Shown: positions 41,722 through 50,472 of the stretch, one piece after another | Layout of the letters: every line of letters starts with the position of its first letter | Position numbering within the stretch: position 1 is the stretch's first letter | Source: G963665185 sp049723905 | GTDB taxonomy: Bacteria > Desulfobacterota > Desulfovibrionia > Desulfovibrionales > Desulfovibrionaceae | Reading direction: 5' to 3' | Length of the DNA stretch: 64,000 nucleotides | NCBI RefSeq assembly: GCF_049723905.1 | Contig: NZ_JBJKFD010000001.1 | Location: forward strand, 310,001 to 374,000 | Notes under the pieces: generated by a model | What the model was told of the DNA's origin: nothing | What the model saw: only the letters and a program-made list of their open reading frames with translations | Databases searched by the model: none | Made by a program: the position numbers and the translations under genes

Positions 41722-42876
41722 ATGAGCACCTACTTCGAGCAAGGCGATTATTATACGCGCCATTTCCAGCCCGGTCCCACGGAAGATACGCTCATTCTGA
41801 ATATGGGCCCGCAGCATCCATCCACGCACGGTGTTTTGCGCATTATCGTGGAACTGGATGGTGAGTATATCAAACGTGCCGAACCCGTTCTTGGTTACAT
41901 CCACCGCATGCATGAAAAAATGGGAGAGGTGAAGTCCTGGACCCAGTATTTGCCCAACATGGGAAGAACAGATTATCTGCATGCCCTGGCCTGGAACTGG
42001 GCTTATGTTGGCGCGGTGGAAAAACTGGCCGGGATAGAGGTGCCGGAGCGTGCCGAATACATCCGGGTCATTACCTGTGAACTCAACCGTATCAGCGCCC
42101 ACCTGCTTTGGTTTGGGGCCTATCTTCTTGACCTGGGGGCTTTTACTCCCATTATGTACGCTTTTGAGGACCGGGAAAAGATTATGGACATCCTCCAGAT
42201 CCCTACCGGCTCGCGGCTTACGTACTGTTATTATCGGTTCGGCGGTGTCTCTGCAGATCTGAGCGACAAGTTGCTGGACATGGTTCGGGAGTATATTCCG
42301 TTTCAGCGTTCCAGAATGCCGATTTATAAAGATCTGGTTACGGACAACGTGATTCTGCGCAAGCGTGCCGAAGGCGTGGGGCATTTCTCCAAAGACCTTT
42401 GCCGTCGCTATGGGGCCACCGGCCCTGTTGTTCGTGGATCGGGTGTGGAATACGACGTGCGCCGTGCCGAACCGTACTCGATTTACGACAGGTTCGATTT
42501 TGTGGTCCCCACTTATGACGATTGCGATGCCTTTGCGCGCTACATGGTGCGCATGGACGAGATCGAACAGTCGTTGCGGATCATCGAACAGGCCCTGGCG
42601 TCCATTCCCGAAGGCGATTACATCATCAAGGGAGCCCCGAAACCAAAGTGGTCCGCACCAAAGGGCGAGGCCTACTTCGCGGTGGAGGGGAACAAGGGGA
42701 AAATCGGTGTCTGGGTTGTTTCGGACGGCGGCAAGATGCCGTATCGGGTCAAACTGAGGGCTCCGAGCTTCTGCAACCTGAGTCTTTTTGCCGAGGCTTC
42801 CCAGGGGGTACTTCTGGCCGATGCCGTTGCCATACTTGGCAGCCTGGACCTGGTTATACCGGAAATCGACAGGTAG
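41722..42876 (+). CDS. nuoD: Complex I subunit NuoD (49 kDa, quinone site)
   Basis: 384 residues from the ATG at 41,722. NMGPQHPSTHGVLR (about 25) is the family N-terminal motif; the Cys ligands of the ancestral hydrogenase are absent, as in all NuoD, and the C-terminus ends in VIPEIDR. It forms the quinone cavity with NuoB and NuoA. The start lies just after the nuoC stop. Confidence 0.94.
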   Translation: MSTYFEQGDYYTRHFQPGPTEDTLILNMGPQHPSTHGVLRIIVELDGEYIKRAEPVLGYIHRMHEKMGEVKSWTQYLPNMGRTDYLHALAWNWAYVGAVEKLAGIEVPERAEYIRVITCELNRISAHLLWFGAYLLDLGAFTPIMYAFEDREKIMDILQIPTGSRLTYCYYRFGGVSADLSDKLLDMVREYIPFQRSRMPIYKDLVTDNVILRKRAEGVGHFSKDLCRRYGATGPVVRGSGVEYDVRRAEPYSIYDRFDFVVPTYDDCDAFARYMVRMDEIEQSLRIIEQALASIPEGDYIIKGAPKPKWSAPKGEAYFAVEGNKGKIGVWVVSDGGKMPYRVKLRAPSFCNLSLFAEASQGVLLADAVAILGSLDLVIPEIDR

Positions 42877-42882
42877 GTTTGC

Positions 42883-43863
42883 ATGAATATCAATGTCGTC
42901 ACTCCCCCTGAGTTGGTTCGTCTGGTTGTCGGACTCGTCGCATTGGCTGCATTTGTCGGCCTGAATGCCGTGGTTCTGGTGTATCTGGAGCGCAAAGTTG
43001 CCGGACATGTGCAGCGCAGGCCCGGACCGTACGAAGTGGGGCCGCATGGAATTCTGCAGACCGTGGCCGATGCCGCCAAACTGATCGGCAAGCAGTTGCT
43101 GACACCTGACGGTGCGGACAAGTTTCTGTACTGGCTGGCACCTATTTTGGCGTTTTTGCCGGTTTTTGTCCTTTTCATGCCTGTTCCGTTCGGAGAGGAG
43201 TTGTACTCTCTGGATACGAACCTGGGGCTGGTGCTTATTCTGGCTTATGCTGGATTTGCCGTGCTGTCGCTGTGTCTGGCGGGCTGGGCTTCCAACAACA
43301 AATGGGGGCTGCTTGGTGCGGCGCGTGCCGTATCACAGAGCGTTGCTTACGAAATCCCCTTGCTTCTGGCCGTGCTGGCCATTGCTTTTATGACGGGCAC
43401 TCTTGATCTGCGAGAGATAACAGCGCAGCAGGGACAATGGCCGTGGCAATGGAATATTGCGCTGCAGCCTCTGGCCTTTATAATCTATTTCACCAGTGCA
43501 TTAGGCGAGACCAACCGAGCACCGTTCGACCTGCCCGAAGGGGAAAGCGAACTGACCGCAGGTTTCCATACTGAATATTCCGGCATGGGATTTGGGATGT
43601 TCTTTCTGGCGGAATACGCCAATATGATTGTGGTCTGCTCCGTGGCAACAGTCTTGTTTCTGGGAGGCTGGAAAGGGCCTTTTTATTCCGGGGTCTGGTG
43701 GTTCCTGGCCAAAGTGTATGTGCTGTTGCTGGTTATGATGTGGTTTCGCTGGACCTATCCACGCGTACGGTTCGACCAGCTTCTGAACATCAACTGGAAG
43801 TGGCTGCTCCCGTTGGGAGTTATCAACCTGCTCGTAACGGCCATCGTGATCAAGCTGGTGTAA
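42883..43863 (+). CDS. nuoH: Complex I subunit NuoH (ND1 type)
   Basis: 326 residues, eight to nine membrane segments. Family motifs LERKVAGHVQRRPGPYEVGP (about 32-51), ETNRAPFDLPEGESELTAGF (about 207) and the RFDQLL near the end are present. It links the quinone cavity to the proton channels. Six bases after nuoD. Confidence 0.95.
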   Translation: MNINVVTPPELVRLVVGLVALAAFVGLNAVVLVYLERKVAGHVQRRPGPYEVGPHGILQTVADAAKLIGKQLLTPDGADKFLYWLAPILAFLPVFVLFMPVPFGEELYSLDTNLGLVLILAYAGFAVLSLCLAGWASNNKWGLLGAARAVSQSVAYEIPLLLAVLAIAFMTGTLDLREITAQQGQWPWQWNIALQPLAFIIYFTSALGETNRAPFDLPEGESELTAGFHTEYSGMGFGMFFLAEYANMIVVCSVATVLFLGGWKGPFYSGVWWFLAKVYVLLLVMMWFRWTYPRVRFDQLLNINWKWLLPLGVINLLVTAIVIKLV

Positions 43864-43887
43864 CTGTTTCAGGCCAAGGGAGAAACA

Positions 43888-44451
43888 ATGTCTCTGTACA
43901 GGGAATTCGGCGACGCGCTCAAGGGAGTCTGGAGCCTTCTCGTGGGGCTGCGGGTAACCGGGTCGGAGTTTGCCAAGAAACAGGTTACGGTTCATTACCC
44001 CCGGCAAGTGGTGGATAACATCACCACATTCAGAGGGCATATAGAGCTGGTGGGCAAGCCCAAGGATCCGGCAGTGCCCAAATGTATCAGTTGCATGATG
44101 TGCCAGAGTGTCTGTCCGTCCGGCTGCATCATCGTCAAGAAGTCCCCCAAGATCAAACCCACCGAGGAAGAGCTCAGGGCGGCCGAAGAGGCTGGCAAGC
44201 CGGCTCCCAAGCCCAAAGCGGTCAAAACGCCTAAAGGCCTGCTCTTGGACTACAACCTTTGCAGTTTGTGCGGGTTATGCGTCCAGAACTGCCCGGTAGG
44301 TTCACTCCGATTTTCTACGGATGTCTACCTTGCCGGTTTTGAGCGCAAGGATTTTGAATACGATCTGGTCAAGCGGCTCAAGGAGCAGGCGGCCCAGGCA
44401 GCCAGTTCCTCCGATGCACCCGCTTCCTCCAGCAAAAGGGAGGCGAGCTGA
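43888..44451 (+). CDS. nuoI: Complex I subunit NuoI, two [4Fe-4S] clusters
   Basis: 187 residues. Two ferredoxin motifs, CISCMMCQSVCPSGC (about 65) and CSLCGLCVQNCPVGS (about 125), bind N6a and N6b. Between them lies a Lys/Pro/Ala-rich linker longer than usual, about 45 residues. The C-terminus is Ala/Ser-rich. Without NuoEFG it is the likely entry point for electrons from a ferredoxin or other carrier (inference). Confidence 0.93.
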   Translation: MSLYREFGDALKGVWSLLVGLRVTGSEFAKKQVTVHYPRQVVDNITTFRGHIELVGKPKDPAVPKCISCMMCQSVCPSGCIIVKKSPKIKPTEEELRAAEEAGKPAPKPKAVKTPKGLLLDYNLCSLCGLCVQNCPVGSLRFSTDVYLAGFERKDFEYDLVKRLKEQAAQAASSSDAPASSSKREAS

Positions 44452-44960
44452 TGGAATTTGCTGCCAAGTTTCTTTTTGTCTTCTATACCATCGTCATTGC
44501 CGTGGGAGGACTGGCTGCAGCGCTTTCGTCCAGTCTGGTCCGGGCGCTGGTAGGGCTTATCCTTACTTTGTTCGGCGTTTCCGGCATGTATCTTCTCCTC
44601 AATGCTCCATTTGTGGCTCTTATGCAGCTGCTCATATATGTGGGCGCTGTGGTCATCCTGATTTTTTTCGCCATCATGCTTACGCGTGCACCAGCTGGCG
44701 GGGAAGAACGCAAGGACCGGCCTATTCGCAAATATCTGTTTGCTCTGATGGGCGCTGTGGCTCCGGCTTTCGCCTTCGGCTGGGTCATCATGACCATGGC
44801 TCCGACCAGTTCGGACAAGCCGGATTCCGTAAGTGCCATCCAGTTGGGGCAGGGACTTATGGAACCGTACATCCTGGCATTTGAACTGATATCCGTAGTG
44901 CTTTTGGTGGCCATGTCAGCCGCCGTTCTGCTGGCATTCAAGAGGAGGAAATCCGAATGA
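44451..44960 (+). CDS. nuoJ: Complex I subunit NuoJ (ND6 type)
   Basis: 169 residues, five membrane segments. The family pattern YVGAVVILIFFAIML (about 64-78) is present. The start shares one base with the nuoI stop, and the end overlaps nuoK by four bases. Confidence 0.92.
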   Translation: MEFAAKFLFVFYTIVIAVGGLAAALSSSLVRALVGLILTLFGVSGMYLLLNAPFVALMQLLIYVGAVVILIFFAIMLTRAPAGGEERKDRPIRKYLFALMGAVAPAFAFGWVIMTMAPTSSDKPDSVSAIQLGQGLMEPYILAFELISVVLLVAMSAAVLLAFKRRKSE

Positions 44961-45265
44961 GCGCCCTGACTCTCTATCAGCTGGTGGCACTGATGCTTTT
45001 GTGCATAGGCCTATATGGCATAGTATTTCGCAGAAGCTTGGTTGGCATGCTCATCTGCGTGGAACTCATGCTTAACGGCGCCGGTCTGTCTATTGTGGCC
45101 GCGGCCCAGCTTACCCCGGCGGACAGCACGCTTGGTCAGCTGGCCACTCTTTTGGTCATGGGGCTTGCGGCTGCCGAGGCAACATTGGTGCTGGCCATCA
45201 TCGTCGTTGTGGCTAAACGGTTCAAGCACGCTGAAAGCGACCTCGTATCGACACTCAAGGGGTAG
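44957..45265 (+). CDS. nuoK: Complex I subunit NuoK (ND4L type)
   Basis: 102 residues, three membrane segments. Two conserved membrane glutamates lie in VELMLNG (about 37) and AAEATLVLAI (about 73). It sits between the quinone module and the antiporter-like subunits. Overlaps nuoJ by four bases. Confidence 0.92.
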   Translation: MSALTLYQLVALMLLCIGLYGIVFRRSLVGMLICVELMLNGAGLSIVAAAQLTPADSTLGQLATLLVMGLAAAEATLVLAIIVVVAKRFKHAESDLVSTLKG

Positions 45266-45268
45266 GGC

Positions 45269-46756
45269 ATGACCGAATACATCGAAAGTACACGGGTTCT
45301 CATACCCCTCATCATCACGTTTTTCGCGCCGTTCTTCATCTGGCGCAACAGGCATTGGAAAGACAATCGCGAAGCAGTTTCATTTATCGCGGCAGGGGCA
45401 GCCTTCGTGTCTATCCTGTCCATGGTGCCTGCTGTACTGAACGGAAAAATCTGGCTTTTTCATCTTTTTACCATTCTGCCGGGCATTACCGTCACGTTCT
45501 GCGTGGACGGCTTATCTCTGGTATTCGCTTTGATTGCCACGTTTCTTTGGATTCTGGTTACCAGTTACAACGTCGGCTACATGCGCGGGCTGAACGAACA
45601 TGCCCAGACGCGGTACTACTTCTGTTTTGCCGTGGCTATTTTCGGAGCGGTTGGCGTGGCCTTTTCCGCCAACGTGTTCACGCTGTATCTGTTCTATGAA
45701 GTCATCACCATTTTCACCTATCCCCTGGTTGCACATCACCAGGATTTGGAAGCCTACTCCGGTGCCAGAAAATATCTGGTCTACCTGATGGGTACCTCCA
45801 AGCTCTTTCTGCTTCCGGCAATGGTGCTGACTTACGTGCTTTGCGGAACACTGGATTTCCACCTGGGGGACATTGTCACGGGCATGCCGTTCCCGGTGCA
45901 GGAACATCCGACCTTGGTGATAATCACCTACATCCTGTATATTGCAGGGTTGGCGAAGGCCGCTCTGATGCCATTTCATAACTGGCTGCCGTCAGCCATG
46001 GTGGCCCCAACCCCGGTTTCGGCTTTGCTGCACGCAGTGGCGGTGGTCAAGGCGGGCGTGTTCTGCGTGTGCCGGATTATCCTGTCCGGCTTTGGCGTAA
46101 CCACCATGGATGCCTTGAATCTGGGAATTCCCACGGCGTTTCTGGCGGCCTTCACCATCGTTGTGGCTTCCATCATTGCACTTACAAAGGATGACCTTAA
46201 AGCACGGTTGGCCTATTCCACGGTCAGTCAGCTGTCCTACGTGATCATCGGTGTGGCCATGCTCACTCCGTACGCGGTGCAGGGCGGAGTTCTGCACATT
46301 GCCAACCATGCCTTTTCCAAAATTACACTCTTTATGGGAGCCGGGGCCATCTACGTGGCCACGCACAACAAGAAAATCAGCCAGATGGGCGGATACGGCT
46401 GGCGTATGCCCATAACATTTACCGCCTTTTCCGTAGCTTCGTTGTCCATGATTGGCGTACCATTGGCCTGCGGGTTCGTAACCAAATGGTACCTTGTCAA
46501 CGGAGCCATCCAGGCCAAGCAGGTCATCCTCATCATTGCACTGCTGGCCTCGACCATCCTTAACGCAAGTTATTTCGGTCCCATCATATATCGGGCTTTC
46601 TTCATGCCGGCGGCTGAAGGAGTGGACCTCAAAAAGTACTCGGAACCGGCCATGTCCATGGTCATTCCCCTGGTGCTCACATCCATAATGTCCGTTGTTT
46701 TGGGATTGTGGCCGGAGCTGTTTCTCAACTTTGTCAAGGCCTTCGGTCATTTCTAG
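45269..46756 (+). CDS. Extra antiporter-type subunit of complex I (MrpD-like)
   Basis: 495 residues, about 14 membrane segments. The charge pairs of the Mrp/NuoLMN antiporter family are in place: membrane Glu in FYEVITIFTYPLV (about 145) and membrane Lys in GLAKAALMPFHNWLP (about 231) and HAVAVVKAGVF (about 258). It lies between nuoK and the nuoL-like gene, where canonical operons have only NuoL. The protein resembles the MrpD branch more than any of L, M and N. With the three further antiporter-type genes it makes four pumps in one complex, one more than usual. Confidence 0.85.
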   Translation: MTEYIESTRVLIPLIITFFAPFFIWRNRHWKDNREAVSFIAAGAAFVSILSMVPAVLNGKIWLFHLFTILPGITVTFCVDGLSLVFALIATFLWILVTSYNVGYMRGLNEHAQTRYYFCFAVAIFGAVGVAFSANVFTLYLFYEVITIFTYPLVAHHQDLEAYSGARKYLVYLMGTSKLFLLPAMVLTYVLCGTLDFHLGDIVTGMPFPVQEHPTLVIITYILYIAGLAKAALMPFHNWLPSAMVAPTPVSALLHAVAVVKAGVFCVCRIILSGFGVTTMDALNLGIPTAFLAAFTIVVASIIALTKDDLKARLAYSTVSQLSYVIIGVAMLTPYAVQGGVLHIANHAFSKITLFMGAGAIYVATHNKKISQMGGYGWRMPITFTAFSVASLSMIGVPLACGFVTKWYLVNGAIQAKQVILIIALLASTILNASYFGPIIYRAFFMPAAEGVDLKKYSEPAMSMVIPLVLTSIMSVVLGLWPELFLNFVKAFGHF

Positions 46757-46771
46757 CAGGGAGTGGACGAG

Positions 46772-47032
46772 ATGAAACAATGGCTTGCTGAACTCTTCCT
46801 GAGCTGGCGGGAAAAGGCCGATACCTTCAAGTGGCTGTTTTTTGCTGCCCTTGCGGTGCTGGTCCTGCTCAACGTGGTTATTCACCCGCACCATCCCCAT
46901 GTGCACGAGGAATCGTACGTAGGGTTTTGGCCTGTTTTCGCTCTTGGGGTCGGACTTGTCCTGATCTATCTGGTCAAGAAAATCCTTTCACATCTGGTCA
47001 GCGTACCCGAGGATTTCTATGAGTCAGATTAG
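46772..47032 (+). CDS. Small two-helix membrane protein of the nuo operon
   Basis: 86 residues from the ATG at 46,772, with GGGAG 8 bases before it; an in-frame GTG at 46,763 is also possible. Two membrane segments (about 22-39 and 52-72) flank a His-rich loop HPHHPHVHEE. I do not recognise a family. Wedged between two antiporter-type genes and overlapping the next by 14 bases, it is probably an accessory subunit linking the extra antiporter module. Confidence 0.65.
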   Translation: MKQWLAELFLSWREKADTFKWLFFAALAVLVLLNVVIHPHHPHVHEESYVGFWPVFALGVGLVLIYLVKKILSHLVSVPEDFYESD

Positions 47033-48812
47033 CACCTTCTTCTACCACCCGGCTGCCGGTTTTTTTGCTCTGGCCGCAGCGTTGCCGTTCTTTCCTGGAA
47101 GGTGGTGGCGTTGGCTTCTGCCTCTCCCGGCCTTAATTGCCATAGTCTCGGTGTTGAATATGTCGCCGGGCAATTACGGCGGGCTGAACTGGATGGGCTT
47201 CGACCTTTATCTGGGGCGTGTGGATCGGCTGTCCATAATTTTTGCCAATGTTTTCGCCATTCAGGCGCTTATAGGTTTTATCTACGCGTTTCATCTGCGG
47301 GAGAAAGCGCAGCACATTTTTGCGCTGATCTATGTGGGTGGGGGACTCGGAGCCGTATTTTCGGGCGACTACCTTTCTCTTTTTCTTTTCCTTGAATTGA
47401 TGAGCGTGGGATCGACCATGCTGGTCTGGTACAACGTCAAGGATAACAAAAAGGCGGGGTCTGCGGCCTTCAGGTATTTCCTCATCCATACCTTGGGCGG
47501 CCTGTTCGTGCTTGCTGGTTTTTTGCTTCGTTACAAGGCCATCCATACGTTCGCGTTCGATGCCGTGGATGTGAGCAACATGCAGTACTATGACTGGCTC
47601 ATACTGATTGGTTTTGGCGTCAATGCCGCCTTCATCGGCCTGCACGCCTGGCTGCCGGACGCCTATCCGGAGGCAACCATCACTGGTGCCGTCTTCATGA
47701 GTGCCTTCACGACCAAAACGGCTGTGTACACTCTGGCGAGAGCTTTTGCCGGGGTGGATTTTCTGGCCTGGATGGGTGTGGGCATGGCTATCTACGGCGT
47801 TATCTACGCGACAATGGAAAACAATGCTCGGCGAATTCTCTCCTATCACATCATGTCGCAGGTCGGGTACATGGTGGCGGGTATCGGCATCGGTACTGCC
47901 ATGACCATCAACGGTGCCTGCGCCCATGCGTATGCCCATATTCTGTACAAGGGCCTGCTTTTTATGAGCGTCGGCGCAATCCTTTATTCTTGCGGAACAG
48001 CCAAGCTGACTGAACTCGGAGGGCTGGTGGGCAGACTGCCCCTGGTCATGCTGGCCTACATGGTGGCTGGCCTTTCCATCTCAGGCTGGCCTGTGTTCAA
48101 CGGCTTTATATCCAAAACCATGACCATCGCAGGGGCGTTCGAAGATCATCGGACGCTGCTCGGATTGGGAATGGAAGTGGCTGCCGTCGGCACTTTCCTC
48201 TCTGTGGGGATCAAGCTTCCATACTTCGCGTTCTGGGGTGGCAAGCCCAATGATGTGAAGCGCAAGATCAGACCTATTCCCGTAAACATGTATATCGCCA
48301 TGTTCATGGGAGCATCCTTGTGCATTCTGCAGGGTGTGTATCCGCAAATGCTGTACTCGCTGCTGCCTTTCGAACCGGTCGAGTTCCACCCCTGGACATC
48401 CTGGAAGGTGCTCCAGTCTCTCATGTTGCTGTCCTTTACCGGCCTTGCCTTTTACCTGATGCGCAAGACCATGAAGCCGCACGTACAGCTCAATCTGGAT
48501 TTCGAGTACTTCTACCGCCTCGGCGCCAAGGCTTTCTTGTTCTTTGTAAGCAAGCCGTTTGCCTGGGCCGATTCCATATGGACAACGGTTTACCGTGTGG
48601 TCGGTATGCGGCTCCTTTTGGCAGGTGGCCGACTGACTTCGATCTTCGACGTCAAGGCTATCGACGGTGTGGTGGACGGTACAGCCTACACGACTCGCGG
48701 AATTGGGCGACGGGCTGCAGGAACGCAGACCGGCCGTCTTGGGGACTACATGGCCGGGGCCGTGGTTGCGGCCATTGTCGTCATGGTCATTGTCTGGGCA
48801 GCGAACCGCTAA
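47019..48812 (+). CDS. nuoL: Complex I antiporter-type subunit NuoL
   Basis: 597 residues. About 14 core membrane segments with the Glu of FLELMSVG (about 128) and the Lys-type channel region. The C-terminal 100 residues carry the NuoL signature, an amphipathic stretch FDVKAIDGVVDG followed by TGRLGDYMAG and a last membrane helix, the end of the long lateral helix that couples the pump subunits. That feature is absent from NuoM and NuoN and identifies this as NuoL although its core is divergent. Confidence 0.85.
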   Translation: MSQISTFFYHPAAGFFALAAALPFFPGRWWRWLLPLPALIAIVSVLNMSPGNYGGLNWMGFDLYLGRVDRLSIIFANVFAIQALIGFIYAFHLREKAQHIFALIYVGGGLGAVFSGDYLSLFLFLELMSVGSTMLVWYNVKDNKKAGSAAFRYFLIHTLGGLFVLAGFLLRYKAIHTFAFDAVDVSNMQYYDWLILIGFGVNAAFIGLHAWLPDAYPEATITGAVFMSAFTTKTAVYTLARAFAGVDFLAWMGVGMAIYGVIYATMENNARRILSYHIMSQVGYMVAGIGIGTAMTINGACAHAYAHILYKGLLFMSVGAILYSCGTAKLTELGGLVGRLPLVMLAYMVAGLSISGWPVFNGFISKTMTIAGAFEDHRTLLGLGMEVAAVGTFLSVGIKLPYFAFWGGKPNDVKRKIRPIPVNMYIAMFMGASLCILQGVYPQMLYSLLPFEPVEFHPWTSWKVLQSLMLLSFTGLAFYLMRKTMKPHVQLNLDFEYFYRLGAKAFLFFVSKPFAWADSIWTTVYRVVGMRLLLAGGRLTSIFDVKAIDGVVDGTAYTTRGIGRRAAGTQTGRLGDYMAGAVVAAIVVMVIVWAANR

Positions 48813-48836
48813 CGCGCACAACGGAGCGAAGTGAAC

Positions 48837-50438
48837 ATGATCGACGTCGGCTATCCTGTTCTGACCTCACTGATATTCTTTCCGCTTGTTGCGGCAGCCA
48901 TGCTCTTTTTCTTTAAACACGATGGCTTGTGCCGGGTCTTCACTCTGGCCGCCTCGGTTGTGGAAATTCTGCTGGCCTTGCCATTGCTGCGGTTCTTCAA
49001 TGTTGGTGAGGCGGGCTTTCAATTCGTCGAGTTTGTGCCTTGGGTTCCTTCCCTTGGCCTGAACTACAATTTGGGTATCGACGGCATCAGCTATTTTATG
49101 GTGCTGTTGACCATAGGCATCCTGCCTCTGTGCGTGCTGTGTTCCTGGACGTACATCAAATTCCGCTCGCGGGAGTTCCACTTCTGCCTGCTGCTTATGA
49201 CGTCGGCATGTATAGGCGTTTTCTGTGCATTGGACTTCATCCTTTTCTATGTTTTCTGGGAAGCCATGCTCGTGCCTATGTACCTGCTTATTGCAGTGTG
49301 GGGCGGGCCGCGGAAAAACTACGCATCCATCAAGTTTTTCCTGTATACACTGGCCGGGTCCACATTGCTGCTGGTGGCCATGGTTGCTTTCTTTCGCGAG
49401 ACGGGCACGTTCTCCATTCCGGAGATCATGCAGCATTCCTTTTCATACAGGTTCCAGTTCTGGGCATTTCTGGCAATGGCTCTGGCTTTTGCCATCAAAG
49501 TGCCCATGTTCCCGTTCCACACATGGCTGCCTGCCGCTCATGTGGAAGCACCAAGCGCCGGATCGGTTATCCTGGCTTCCGTACTCATTAAGATGGGTGC
49601 GTATGGGTTCCTGCGTTTCTGCCTACCCATCACGCCGGATGCCTGCGTTACCTTTGCACCGCTTATGATTGGTCTTTCGTTGGCTGGCATATTGTACGGC
49701 GGATTCATCTGCCTGGGGCAGACCGACCTCAAAAAGCTCATTGCCTATTCATCCGTCGCTCATATGGGCTTCTGCACCTTGGGCATTTTCATGTTCAACC
49801 TGCGTGGCGTGGAAGGCGCACTCATGGTTATGTTGAACCATGGCATCGTTACCGGCGGTCTCTTTATGATGATCGGGGCGGTCTACGAACGCAGCCACAG
49901 CCGTGAGATCCGGGACAACATGGGGATGGGCAAGTATCTGCCCGCATTCATGGGATTTTGGGGGCTGTTCGCCTTATCATCGTTGGGCTTTCCGGGGCTG
50001 AACAGTTTTGTTGGTGAGGCCTTGGTGCTTATCGGCACTTTTAAGGGAAGCATACTGCTTGGCTTTATTGCCATTCCCGGAGCCATGCTCGGAGCGGCGT
50101 ACATGCTGCGGTTGACTCAGCGCATGGCCTACGCTCCGGTGGGCGAGACGCCTTCACCAAAGGATAATAAATGGTGGGATCTGACCCCGCGTGAATGGAT
50201 ATACTTGGCTCCGCTGGCTGTGTTCACAGTGTACATCGGGCTAGCCCCTACGTTTGCTTTGAACATCATCGATCCTTCGGTCAAAAAACTTCTGACCAAT
50301 TTCGAATCCGAGCGGACATCAAAAACACTGCTGGTCGATGAGGGCACTGAAGCTCAAAAGCAGGCTGCAGGGTTTCCCGAGCAGGTGCGCACAGCCATGG
50401 CCGAACTGACGAAGTTCGTCGGCCAGGGCTTGGAATAG
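48837..50438 (+). CDS. nuoM: Complex I antiporter-type subunit NuoM
   Basis: 533 residues from the ATG at 48,837; a GTG six bases upstream is the alternative. About 14 membrane segments. Channel residues: Glu in FWEAMLVPMYLLI (about 145), Lys in FAIKVPMFPFHTWLP (about 219). The NuoM pattern GIDGISYFMVLLT (about 82) is present. The C-terminus carries a soluble tail of 40 residues. Confidence 0.92.
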   Translation: MIDVGYPVLTSLIFFPLVAAAMLFFFKHDGLCRVFTLAASVVEILLALPLLRFFNVGEAGFQFVEFVPWVPSLGLNYNLGIDGISYFMVLLTIGILPLCVLCSWTYIKFRSREFHFCLLLMTSACIGVFCALDFILFYVFWEAMLVPMYLLIAVWGGPRKNYASIKFFLYTLAGSTLLLVAMVAFFRETGTFSIPEIMQHSFSYRFQFWAFLAMALAFAIKVPMFPFHTWLPAAHVEAPSAGSVILASVLIKMGAYGFLRFCLPITPDACVTFAPLMIGLSLAGILYGGFICLGQTDLKKLIAYSSVAHMGFCTLGIFMFNLRGVEGALMVMLNHGIVTGGLFMMIGAVYERSHSREIRDNMGMGKYLPAFMGFWGLFALSSLGFPGLNSFVGEALVLIGTFKGSILLGFIAIPGAMLGAAYMLRLTQRMAYAPVGETPSPKDNKWWDLTPREWIYLAPLAVFTVYIGLAPTFALNIIDPSVKKLLTNFESERTSKTLLVDEGTEAQKQAAGFPEQVRTAMAELTKFVGQGLE

Positions 50439-50472
50439 ACCGGATGACCGTTTCAACCCAGGAGACGCGACT

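Noticed and set aside
41593..43047. 484-codon open frame antisense to nuoC/D/H
   Set aside because: Shadow of the nuo genes with Cys/His-rich random composition.
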